DNA of 64,000 bases from Heterodera schachtii (lineage: Eukaryota; Nematoda; Chromadorea; Rhabditida; Heteroderidae), in contig SIJG01000031.1 of assembly GCA_023374025.1 (NCBI GenBank), forward strand, positions 933,035 through 997,034, written 5' to 3'. This document shows positions 45,226 through 56,200 of this stretch, one piece after another. The translations under genes and the position numbers were made by a program. How positions within the stretch are numbered: the first letter of the stretch is position 1; each line of letters begins with the position of its first letter. Below the pieces are notes generated by a model. The model did not search any database. It saw nothing but the letters and a program-made list of their open reading frames with translations, and had not been told where the DNA came from.

Positions 45226-46885
45226 TATATTTTTTGCCGCACGGGTGGGTGCGATGAGTGGCATTGTGATGTTCGACCTTTTGCTAAATGTTAGAAAAAA
45301 TAAAATAAAAAACATTTTGAGAAATTCTACATCTATTCTCCCATTTTAATTTTAGTCTTCAAATATACTGCACAATTTGGCTGCCGTCGTTGCCGGTGTT
45401 TACTTCTGTTTCCTCACCGACAAATTCGCGAAATTTTTGCGGGAAATGCGCAATTCTGTAATATCTGATTGTTGAAAAATCTTCTTTAAGCGATTTTTTG
45501 GAAGTTTTTTATGACTAAGTTTTTTCAAAAAATCGTTAGAAAAATTTTTATATTTTTTTTGAATTATGAAAAAATTTTCTAGTTTTTTCGAGAAACTCTA
45601 AGTTTAAATTTTTTTAAACTTCTCTGGAGGCAAAAACGCAGTATGCCCATTTGCAGGATCACCAAAAAATTTGCACCGACACCGACATTGAAATGGCCAC
45701 CGGCAAAAGCAGCACCGTGCGGGAGGAGTCCGTGCAGCCGCAGGAGGTGAATTTGGATGATGATACATTACAAAAAAAAAGGGGGGAGGGGGGGGGGGTG
45801 AACCAAAAATTTACAAAGGAGTCCCTGCCGTGTAAATTGGAGGCAAAATGCACTCTAAGTTGGGAGAAGGGCAAGCCAAGCCTATTCTTGGCTCTGTATT
45901 TGTCCATTTCAGTTGTTGTCGAGCATTGTCGTGGACGTTTTGCGCAGTTTTTACGAAGGCTTTATCATCGGCACATCCTGCACCGAGTCACTGCGTGGGT
46001 TCAGCGTCTCTGTGGGCGTTCTGTGCGCGGAATTTCCCCCCGAATTTGGTAGGATAAGTAGCACAAAATGATAGTTTGAAATTCAAATTTTTTGGCATTA
46101 TTTGGACGGTGAAAATTTTGTCCTGTTCAGTTTACGGCCGAGGAGGGGGGGGGGGGGGGGGGGAAGGTGGGGGCTAAAAAATCTATGGATGTTATCACTC
46201 GGTAATTTCTTTGCCAAAAGTATGCCTTGGCATTCGCGCAGACATTGACTGATTGCCTATGTTTCGGTTCATTTCGAGCCAATTCAGGCGATTTGACCAT
46301 TCTGTCGACCGTGCCCGTGTCAAAAAAAAAGACGTGGCTGTACAATTTGCCCAGTGTCCTCACCTGCTACATTGGTTTTGTATTTGGCGTTGTTGTTGCC
46401 AATTTGGTCGGGACTTCTCTCACCCCCGTATTTGCCGGCGGAATGTGAGCAAAGCATTGGCGGCCATTTCCTTTTTAAAAGTTTCCCTTTATTTTCAGGT
46501 TCCTATACATTTCCTTTGTGAGTCTGCATTTTTTAAAAATAAATTCCCAAAATCAAAAAAAAGGGGAGGGTGTCGACAAAAATAACATTTTAATCGCTTA
46601 TGATTATGTTAATTGATCACTTTTCCCCTCCTCTTCGCTCCCCAGGCGTTCATGATACCGAAGGCAAAAAAGGCAATGGAGAAGGCGCTCACCGTGTCCC
46701 TTTCGCGTGGACTCAAAATGCTTGCCATGCAGACAGTTGGAGTGCTCGCTGGTGAGAGAAAAAATGGCAAAAAAACGCAAATTTTCCAATTCGTTCCCCC
46801 CCCCCCCCCCCGTTTTGCAGGTCTGAGCGTGATGTTTTTGATGGCATTTTATGGCGAAAGTATTAAAAATGTTTTTGAATTTTAG
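45226..46885 (+). CDS. ZIP-family (SLC39) transporter, atypical
   Basis: Plus-strand exons: possible 45226-45289 (GAMSGIVMFDLLLN), 45361-45452 (LHNLAAVVAGVYFCFLTDKF), about 45620-45770 (acidic cytosolic loop), 45905-46051 (RSFYEGFIIGTSC, SVGVLCAEFPPEFG), about 46222-46445 (LYNLPSVLTCYIGFVFGVVV, PVFAGGM), 46501-46518, 46646-46751 (FMIPKAKKAMEKALTVSLSR) and 46821-46885 (LSVMFLMAFYGESIKNVFEF, stop). Phases join at the last three junctions (M split AT/G, then F, then G). Helices 4 to 8 of a ZIP metal transporter are recognisable. The canonical HNxxD and HEIPHEIG become RSFYE and AEFPPEFG, so the metal-binding histidines are gone while E, P and G remain. It may be a non-transporting relative or a decaying copy. 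N terminus uncertain. Confidence 0.7.
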
Positions 46886-46929
46886 GTTGTTTTTTTGTGC
46901 ATAAATTTGTCAGAAATTTCTTGTTATAA

Positions 46930-47690
46930 ATTGTTATATTTTATTTAATATTAAGCATTTCGTGTAAAAATAAAATATTTAATCATTTACAATTTAATGA
47001 AAATTTCTTCCTTTTTATGACTGTTAACCAATTTTCAAAATGATTTAATTTTTTAATCGAATGGACAATTTACCATACTTTATTTCATTCGCCATTTTTT
47101 AAATAAAATAATGATACACGAGAATGGAAAAGTCGCGAGCATCATTAACCGCTAATCTGCCGAAGTTCCGGCGCCATTATAAACTGATTTGAATTAAAAA
47201 CAGTTGGGAAAATTTTCTTCAAAAAAGGGGGGTTACCATCGTAACTACTGTATTACCGCTAAAATTGTAAGTAGATATTTAAAAAATTGTTTTTTGAAGT
47301 GTCTACCGTTTTATCATGGGTATTCTTTTTACAATATCACAAATAGAGATACAGCGACAGAGAGTAAGAGAGAGAGAGGAAGAAAGAGATAGCAAAACAG
47401 AAACAGACAGTTAGAGAATATGTAAGAGAACAACCATTAGACAGTTAGAGACCGATGAATGAAAAATAATGATTTATTGAAAAAGTAATCAAAAACTAAA
47501 AAAAGAAAGAACAAACTTAAGGGTCAAATAAGAGGCATTTTTAAAAGAAAGGCCAAACAGCCGAAATTTTGTAAAAGAAAAAACCATAATTTTTCGAGTA
47601 TATTATTTGAAAATATTTTTCAATTTTTCTTAATTTCATTTGCAATTGATTTTGTAATTAGCCCTTCCAAAACCGTCTGAAACACTTTTT
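46930..47690. other. 3' flank of ZIP gene; GA-rich simple repeat
   Basis: 46950-47165 (polyadenylation-like AATAAA text and the GATACACGAGAATGG segment) is related to 60790-60920. A GA-rich simple sequence occupies 47340-47460. No gene. Confidence 0.5.
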
Positions 47691-49489
47691 TGTTTCTCCT
47701 AATCGCTATTTACGACTCCTCTGAATTATCGAACTTCCCGGTAAGTTGGACTCCAATGATTCAATCCCCGTTTATTTCATCTCTAAATTCTGTTTTTCCT
47801 TTGCAGCGTTTTTCGGAGTGGACGGAGCAGGACCAGACGGACTTCTGCAAACACTTGTTGCATCGCATGTGTCACCGTCAACACGGCCAAATTGACTAAT
47901 TTTTGAGCCCAATGCTTCAGCGGCATTTCATTGAATTGTTACCAAGTTCGTTTTGTTTTGGTGCATTTTAACGCGTTTTTTTGTGCCAATAAACGTTAGG
48001 TAATCAAACCGATGTCAAAACGTACACATACAATTAGTAAAACTACAATTGGAAAACGTAAGGGTTCTATTTATGATTGGACATATAAAGTGCAATAAGA
48101 TTCCCGAAACATCGAAGAAAAAGATTAACTTTTTTTTTCAAATGAGGTACAATTTTTTCCTAAACTTTGGGGAATATGTAAGGGTTTTTTTTTTGTAATT
48201 TTGTGCCATTGCCCAATTTCCCATAATTGCCCTCCCCTCCCCTCCGTATTTCAGCCCGTTTGGCGGAGAATGTGCTCCATTTGTTGGACGCCAAGTCATT
48301 GTGCGCCTTGGAGTTTGTCAGCCGCCGGTGGAGTTGTGTCATTGTCAACGGATTGCTGTGGCGCAAGCATATCGAGCGCCAAGTGCGCAACGACCCGCTG
48401 TGGGCCGGCCTCGCCATTCGACGGGGATGGTAATGCGCAGGGAATTAATGTTTAAGTTAGCTGGGGTTGGGATTTCATGAAAAACCGTAGGGACCGGGAC
48501 CCGAAAAGCCGGGATTTCGCGACCAATTCCGGATGGAGTCCCGAACCTTGGCAGTTATAGTTCACATCCAAAAAAGATGAAGGAACACAAGCGAGCAAAT
48601 GGAGCGGCAAAACCAAGGAAAAGGTCATGCGCTTGACTAACCCTGAGGAGGGATTTGTCTAACGTAAGAGGGGGAGGGGAGGGGGACTCAAATCTTGACA
48701 AATTTTCAAAAAAATGCTAAAAATATATCAGCAATTTCAAAACGCCGGACCCCCTCCCCCCTCCCTAAACTCCCAAAAGATTTTTGTCCGAAAGCGCCGC
48801 GTAAAAGCGGTAAAAATGTTTTCAAAATTGAAAATTTTAATCATTAATCTCCATTTCTGCCGCTTATTTCAGGAACAAGTACTTCTTCTGTTCCAAGGAC
48901 CAAGCGACACGCGCAATTTCTCAGTCGTGGAGACAGCCAAAGAATGGGGAGGACGCGTTGGAGTTCCAGCACAAATTCTACCGGTACACACACAAAATGG
49001 GGGATTTTGTAAATAAAATTTAAAAAAAAAATGAATATTTAAGCGAACTTTACCCAAAAATCACTGCCGACATTCGGCAAATTGAGCAGAATTGGCGCGA
49101 GGGACGGCACCGATTGGAGCGCATCAATTGCCAGTCGGAGAACAGCAAAGGCATGGGACGGGGATAAAATATTTTTTTTTGGTGGGTGTTATGAGCATTT
49201 GACGACACAAATCCGGGGTTAAAATCTGCCCGATTTGGTTTACCAATTTTTTTGAATCTTGGCTCAATGCATTTCGGCGCCACCGGTCCCCCTTGTTCCC
49301 AAAAAAGGCTCACTATACCCATTCCCGAAATTGTTTTTTTTTAAACAGAGATTTTTTTAAAAGAGAATCAATGAAATTTCTTTTGATTTTGAAAACTGGA
49401 CGTTAAAATGATTTCTATGCGAATGTATAAAAAAGAAATAAATTGGTATGAAAAATTTTAATATTAAAAATCTCAATTTAATAAATTTG

Positions 49490-49800
49490 TTACCTGGGCT
49501 ATTCGGGGACGCTGATCACGAATATGACATTCATTCCGACCAGTTTCGAACTCCGGACCCGAATTGGAACCAAAGTCGAAAATTCATTTTTCACCAAAAT
49601 CCACCTTTATTGCCCAAAAACGATTCAAAAGTATGGAATCGCCATGAACCCCATATTTTCTATTCATTTCAGTCTAACACAATAGTTTTTGGGTAAAGGA
49701 GGATTTTGGCGAAAAATGAATTTTCGACTTTTGTTCGAATTCGGCTCCGTGTTCAAATAAAGCGGCCCTGAATACCCCTGGAAACACGTTTTTATAACAA
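49490..49800. mobile_element. Fold-back element in lin-23 intron
   Basis: Inverted arms of about 80 bp: 49545-49625 (CGAAAATTCATTTTTCACCA) pairs with 49683-49760 (GGCGAAAAATGAATTTTCG). The surrounding ends are also partly complementary (GGCTATTCGGGG / CCCTGAATACCCC). Confidence 0.6.
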
Positions 49801-50028
49801 AAAAAACATTTTATGTGGTCTAAACTGCAAAAGTACCCTTTTTCCAACCGGGGTTCCCCCCTTATAAGGCCCAAACAAAATTTCATTAAAAATTTCTAAT
49901 TAAAAAAAATTTCCCCTCAGATTTGTGCCAGGCCCAGCCTCGGCTGTGTGCAAACACTGAGCGGGCACACCGGCTCCGTGCTGTGCCTGCAGTACGACAA
50001 CCAGATGATCGCCAGTGGCACCAGTGAC

Positions 50029-50732
50029 CATACATGAATCAACCGGAATTTTTGCGAAGGGGTCCCGGCCATGTAAATCGGTGACCTTTTTTTTTTTTTT
50101 TGCTTTTCCAAAGCACTTTTTTTGCGGCGGGCTTTTTTCAAGAAAATTTCGCGAAAAGGGGGCCGGCGGTGCCGGTAGGCGCCGCCGGGGAAAAATTTTG
50201 AAAATTTGAGTGCAATTTGTTAACAGATTTTCACCAAAAATTGCCGAATTTTGCGATTTTTTAGCAAGTGAACGACTTTTTTTGTTTATAAAAAAACGTT
50301 TTTTTTTGCGGCGCTTTTTTAAAAAAAACTTTGGGGGACAGGGGGGTTCGGCGGCGCCGATAGGCGGCGCCGGAAATTTTTTTTGTAATTTTAATGCTAT
50401 TTATTAGCAGATTTTGCCTAAAAAATGACCAAATTTTGAGATTTTGGGCTAATTTTTTAAGAAAAAATAGGATTTTTGGGGAGCCGGCGGTGCCGGTAGG
50501 CGCCGCCGGGAAAAATTGAGAAATTCTAAAGAATTTTGTTAAGAAAATAGTCAATTTTTTCAGAAATTTTCCTCTTTTTCCCTTCGCTTCGACCTCCCCC
50601 CTTCGCCGGCGACCCCCCCCCCCCCCACCTCTTTTACACCGGCCCCCTCTCGATGCGAAGGGGTCCCCCATTTTGGGCACTTTGCGGGCGAAGGGGGGGG
50701 GGGTCGACCCCCCCCCCCCTTTTTCATGTATG
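50029..50732. mobile_element. hAT-like insertion inside a lin-23 WD40 exon, 704 bp
   Basis: Terminal inverted repeats CATACATGAA, flanked by a perfect 8-bp target duplication CCAGTGAC (50021-50028 and 50733-50740). The exon reads SGTSD up to the left junction and AKVR after the right one, as WD40 repeats of this family do, ending at a GTGATG donor. The interior has three GC palindromes (about 50160, 50346, 50481), G/C homopolymers and GCGAAGGGGTCCC near each end. No transposase. Confidence 0.85.
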
Positions 50733-51357
50733 CCAGTGACGCGAAAGTCAGGTGATGGATGAACTACAATTTTCAATGGCATGTCAAAAGGGCACTAAAG
50801 CGCGAAACCGAGGGGCCTGAGATGCCTAAAAACTAAGCGTTTCCAGGAAAATATGACAACGTGCATCCCTTCCCGTCTTTTGGATTTTTCATTTTCCCTA
50901 AAAAATAAATAAAACCGAGGCTTTGAGAAATCCGGGACCAAATCACTTTTGCCGGACAATAGTTTTCACGCTATTACTTAACAAATTACGCCAAAAATCA
51001 AAAATTTTGAGAATTGTTGAAAAAATGCAATATTAAATCAATTTTGTTTTCCAAATTTTCCAGAATATGGGACGTGAACACGGGTGAGCAACTGAAGACG
51101 CTGGTCCACCATTGTGAAGCTGTTCTCCATCTGAGATTTCAGGACGGCATGCTCGTCACATGTTGCTACAATTTCACTTTTATTTATTTTCCCCCACAAA
51201 TTAAAAAAAATATTTTCAAAATTTAAAAATTAAAAAAATTTCAAAAAATTTTTCTTGTTATTTTCTCGTAAAAAATTTTGCTGTGGAAGTACGTACCCCC
51301 GTTCTTCCAAATTAAATTTGAAATAATTTTTGCATTTTTTAAATAAATTTATACCGG

Positions 51358-51518
51358 CCGAATTTAGCTCCAAGGACCGGTCCATCGCCGTTTGGGACAT
51401 GGCATCGCCGCGCGACATTTAAGTCCGTTGTACCGGGCGGCGGTCAACGTGGTGGACTTTGATCACAAATACATTGTGTCGGCCAGCGGTGATCGGACAA
51501 TAAAGGTGATCGATCGGT
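51358..51518 (+). repeat. 161-bp direct repeat, copy 1 (lin-23 exon)
   Basis: Matches 58820-58980 base for base, including the frameshift inside the exon. Covers the intron 3' end, the exon and the first intron bases. Forms the left border of a 7.3-kb inserted block. Confidence 0.95.
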
Positions 51519-51774
51519 CGAATGTTTATCAATAAGTTAAAAAAAAAATTTTAAACCACTTTTCGCGGACATTTTTTCAAAAAAAAAATGCTGGGGAAAA
51601 TTTAAAACTTTCATTTTCCTTGAGGTTTTATTTGGCATTGCAAACCGAACTTTCGCCTCTTTCATTGCTCTTCTCTGTCTGCGTGACATCATTTCTTGTG
51701 CAATTCTTGACAAGGTTTTTCTCCCCCATTTTTTGTCGCTGGTTTATATAATTCACATTTCCGCTCTTTTTCAG

Positions 51775-53200
51775 ATCAAATTGTCCGCCTCCGCTCGTCA
51801 GTCTTTTTCCACCTGCGAAGGCGTCAATTTTTTGTCACCGATTTCGTTTTTTTGTCCAAATTTCATTTGCTTCTCATTGTCAGAAATCCATTTTCAGTTT
51901 TTCGCATTTCTAACTTTTGGCTCACTATTCGCAGTTTTGTCCATTTCCCTTTCATGGTAACTTCGAATAAGTCCAATTGACTCTTTTTGACCCAAAGTTT
52001 GGCTTTGCAAGTTTCGGACTTTGGATGGAGTTGGGGATGAGTTCTCTGTTCAGTTTCGCCGTTCTGGCCATGACTTTGCCCGTCAATGCCGTCCTTACCA
52101 AACTGATGACTCACTTTAAGCACGCCTTTTCCGTTTCATTTATGTTTATTCCTTTCCGTCCCTTTTCTCGCACTTTTCAGAATAAACAAATGACAGTCAA
52201 TGATGACCATGTCAAATTTGTCACCGATGTGTTTTGGTGAGACCATAGTGGTCAAACTGTACGCCTGGGGCGCTCATTGTGTGGTGTTTTGCATAATTTG
52301 GCACCATTTGGGAGGATAAGTGGCGATGAGAAGCACCAAATAAAATCCTTTTCCCCCATGCATGTGCCCACGGCAGGTTAATAATAAACAAAAAGCCCCC
52401 TCCCCCGAGTACGCTTCCCCGCCCGCTTCTTATCCGTTTTTTCTCCTTTTGCTGTACTTTTTTTTTTTGCCTTAGACCACTCTCGTCTCCTGCCATCTAC
52501 CAAATTCCGCAGACCATTTCATATTCGGCCCAATCCTTCGTCAGTATTCGGCGCGTGTTGAAATTTTCTCAATGCGGACGAGCGTCAGTAAAGTCACATT
52601 ATCCAAGCAGAGAAAGGCGTTGAGCAAAACAAAACGGCAATACATCGAAATGGCAAAAAACCCCGATTCTCCACCTTCGGGATGTTTCGCTTGAGATTGA
52701 AGCAGGCAAATTGGTTGGCAAGTCGGCAGTGGCAAATCATCACTTTTGTCCGCCATTCTCAGTCCACTTTTTTTTTGCATTTCCTACTGATTGTGGATTT
52801 TATGTCAAAAAATTTCTTCGAATAATGGCGAAATGGAACGGCCGGAGGAAGAGGGAGCAAATGCCTGGTGAGAGTCCTCCTCAATTGGGTATGTGCCTCA
52901 AAAGCCGTGGATCCAAAACAAAATCCTGAGAAGGAATGTGCTCTTTGATGGTCCGTTTAACGAGGAAAAATATTGGCGAGTGTTGGATGTGTGTGTGTTG
53001 AAAGTGGACTTGAAACTTTTGGCAGCGGGAGACATGGCCCAAATGTTAAAAAAGGATTTAGGCGAAGCGGCGCGTTTACTTGGGCTACGCTGCAGCGCTT
53101 TTAGCATTCCGCTGACCATCGTTTACCTCCTTTGCTTGTTCATTGGGTCCAGCACTTTTCAAGTGACGACATTCGCTGCTTGCTTTTACCAGTACAAATT
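51775..53200 (+). pseudogene. ABCC/MRP transporter fragment, first part
   Basis: Plus-strand pieces in the order of an MRP-type ABC transporter: 51775-51845 (IKLSASARQSFSTCEGVNFL, TMD1 loop), about 51990-52122 (WMELGMSSLFSFAVLAMTLP, VNAVLTKLMTHFK), 52182-52240 (NKQMTVNDDHVKFVTDV), and about 52882-53035 (YVPQKPWIQNKILRRNVLFD, the Q-loop region of NBD1). Then a frameshifted start of TMD2 (VYLGYAAA in one frame, SIPLTIVYLLCLFIGSSTFQ in another). Walker A, the ABC signature and Walker B are not seen. Exporter of conjugated organic anions by family. Clearly incomplete. Confidence 0.75.
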
Positions 53201-53282
53201 GTTTTAATTTCTGATCATTTCAAGGAAACTGTACTCACAATCAGTCTACGAATTTAAAAAATTGTATGTGGCGGGTCCACCT

Positions 53283-56200
53283 CGTTTCGGCGCGCACGTT
53301 TCGGCGCGCACGTTTCGGCGCGCACGTTTCGGCGCGCACGTTTCGGCGCGCACGTTTCGGCGCGCACGTTTCGGCGCGCACGTTTCGGCGCGCACGTTTC
53401 GGCGCGCACGTTTCGGCGCGCACGTTTCGGCGCGCACGTTTCGGCGCGCACGTTTCGGCGCTCACGATTCGGCGCGCACGTTTCGGCGCGCACGTTTCGG
53501 CGCGCACGTTTCGGCGCGCACGTTTCGGCGCGCACGTTTCGGCGCGCACGTTTCGGCGCGCCCGTTTCGGCGCTCACGATTCGGCGCGCACGTTCCTGCG
53601 CGCACGTTTCGGCGCGCACGTTCCTGCGCGCACGTTTCGGCGCGCACGTTCCTGCGCGCACGTTTCGGCGCGCACGTTTCGGCGCTCACGATTCGGCGCG
53701 CACGTTTCGGCGCGCACGTTTCGGCGCGCACGTTTCGGCGCGCCCGTTTCGGCGCTCACGATTCGCGGCGCACACGTTTCGGCGCGCACGTTTCGGCGCG
53801 CACGTTTCGGCGCGCACGTTTCGGCGCGCCCGTTTCGGCGCTCACGATTCGCGGCGCACACGTTTCGGCGCGCACGTTTCGGCGCGCACGTTTCGGCGCG
53901 CACGTCTCGGCGCGCACGTTTCGGCGCGCACGTTTCGGCGCGCACGTTTCGGCGCGCACGTTTCGGCGCGCACGTTTCGGCGCGCACGTTTCGGCGCGCA
54001 CGTTTCGGCGCGCACGTTTCGGCGCGCACGTTTCGGCGCTCACGATTCGGCGCGCACGTTTCGGCGCGCACGTTTCGGCGCGCACGTTTCGGCGCGCACG
54101 TTTCGGCGCGCACGTTTCGGCGCGCACGTTTCGGCGCGCCCGTTTCGGCGCTCACGATTCGGCGCGCACGTTCCTGCGCGCACGTTTCGGCGCGCACGTT
54201 CCTGCGCGCACGTTTCGGCGCGCACGTTCCTGCGCGCACGTTCGGCGCGCACGTTTCGTCGCTCACGATTCGGCGCGCACGTTTCGGCGCGCACGTTTCG
54301 GCGCGCACGTTTCGGCGCGCCCGTTTCGGCGCTCACGATTCGCGGCGCACACGTTTCGGCGCGCACGTTTCGGCGCGCACGTTTCGGCGCGCACGTCTCG
54401 GCGCGCACGTTTCGGCGCGCACGTTTCGGCGCGCACGTTTCGGCGCGCACGTTTCGGCGCGCACGTTTCGGCGCGCCCGTTTCGGCGCTCACGATTCGGC
54501 GCGCACGTTCCTGCGCGCACGTTTCGGCGCGCACGTTCCTGCGCGCACGTTTCGGCGCGCACGTTCCTGCGCGCACGTTTCGGCGCGCACGTTTCGGCGC
54601 TCACGATTCGGCGCGCACGTTTCGGCGCGCACGTTTCGGCGCGCACGTTTCGGCGCGCACGTTTCGGCGCGCCCGTTTCGGCGCTCACGATTCGGCGCAC
54701 ACGTTTCGGCGCTCACGATTCGGCGCTCACGATTCGGCGCGCACGTTTCGGCGCGCACGTTTCGGCGCTCACGATTCGGCGCGCACGTTTCGGCACGCAC
54801 GTTTCGGCGCTCACGATTCGGCGCGCACGTTTAGGCGCGCACGTTTCGGCGCGCACGTTTCGGCGCGCACGTTTCGGCGCTCACGTTTCGCGTTTCGGCG
54901 CGCACGTTTCGGCGCGCACGTTTCGGCGCTCACGATTCGGCGCGCACGTTTCGGCGCGCACGTTTCGGCGCGCACGTTTCGGCGCGCACGTTTCGGCGCG
55001 CACGTTTCGGCGCGCACGTTTCGGCGCTCATGATTCGGCGCGCACGTTTCGGCGCTCACGATTCGGCGCGCACGTTTCGGCGCGCACGTTTCGGCGCGCA
55101 CGTTTCGGCGCTCACGATTCGGCGCGCACGTTTCGGCGCGCACATTTCGACGCGCACGTTTCGGCGCTCACGATTCGGCGCGCACGTTTCGGCGCGCACG
55201 TTCCTGCGCGCACGTTTCGGCGCGCACGTTCCTGCGCGCACGTTTCGGCGCGCACGTTTCGGCGCTCACGATTCGGCGCTCACGATTCGGCGCGCACATT
55301 TCGGCGCTCACGATTCGGCGCGCACGTTCCAGCGCGCACGTTTCGGCGCTCACGATTCGGCGCGCACATTTCGGCGCTCACGATTCGGCGCGCACGTTCC
55401 GGCGCGCACGTTTCGGCGCTCACGATTCGGCGCGCACGTTTCGGCGCGCACGTTTCGGCTCTCACGATTCGGCGCGCACGTTTCGGCACGCACGTTTCGG
55501 CGCTCACGATTCGGCGCGCACGTTTAGGCGCGCACGTTTCGGCGCGCACGTTCCTGCGCGCACGTTTCGGCGCGCACGTTTCGGCGCTCACGATTCGGCG
55601 CGCACGTTTCGGCGCGCACGTTTCGGCGCGCACGTTTCGGCGCGCACGTTTCGGCGCGCCCGTTTCGGCGCTCACGATTCGGCGCACACGTTTCGGCGCT
55701 CACGATTCGGCGCTCACGATTCGGCGCGCACGTTTCGGCGCGCACGTTTCGGCGCACACGTTTCGGCGCTCACGATTCGGCGCTCACGATTCGGCGCGCA
55801 CATTTCGGCGCTCACGATTCGGCGCGCACGTTCCAGCGCGCACGTTTCGGCGCTCACGATTCGGCGCGCACATTTCGGCGCTCACGATTCGGCGCGCACG
55901 TTCCGGCGCGCACGTTTCGGCGCTCACGATTCGGCGCGCACGTTTCGGTGCGCACGTTTCGGCGCTCACGATTCGGCGCGCACGTTTCGGCACGCACGTT
56001 TCGACGCGCACGTTTCGGCGCTCACGTTTAGGCGCGCACGTTTCGGCGCGCACGTTTCGGCGCTCACGATTCGGCGCGCACGTTTCGGCGCGCACGTTTC
56101 GACGCGCACGTTTCGGCGCTCACGATTCGGCGCGCACGTTTCGGCGCGCACGTTTCGGCGCGCACGTTTCGGCGCGCACGTTTCGGCGCGCACGTTTCGG

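Larger units (their letters stand above)
47817..51518 (+). pseudogene. lin-23: LIN-23/beta-TrCP F-box WD40 gene, 5' part, broken
   Basis: Plus-strand exons: 47817-47945 (RFSEWTEQDQTDFCKHLLHR, dimerisation region), 48255-48429 ([21 protein letters not shown]-box), 48873-48983, 49044-49150 ([19 protein letters not shown]), 49921-50028 plus 50741-50751 (QTLSGHTGSVLCLQYDNQMI, WD40), 51064-51168 ([20 protein letters not shown]) and 51368-51505 ([11 protein letters not shown], then [19 protein letters not shown]). The substrate receptor of an SCF ubiquitin ligase by family. Breaks: an in-frame TAA at 47897-47899 where the family has NSYLKPM (translation continues FLSPMLQRHFIELLP); a transposon inside the 49921 exon; a frameshift and stop after MASPRDI near 51415; and part of WD blade 1 missing. 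An upstream exon near 47700-47740 is possible. Confidence 0.85.

Noticed and set aside
45659..45907. Minus-strand ORF
   Set aside because: Antisense to the ZIP cytosolic loop exon.
52541..52780. Minus-strand ORF with cysteine and leucine content
   Set aside because: Opposes the ABCC fragment and has no recognisable family or splice support.
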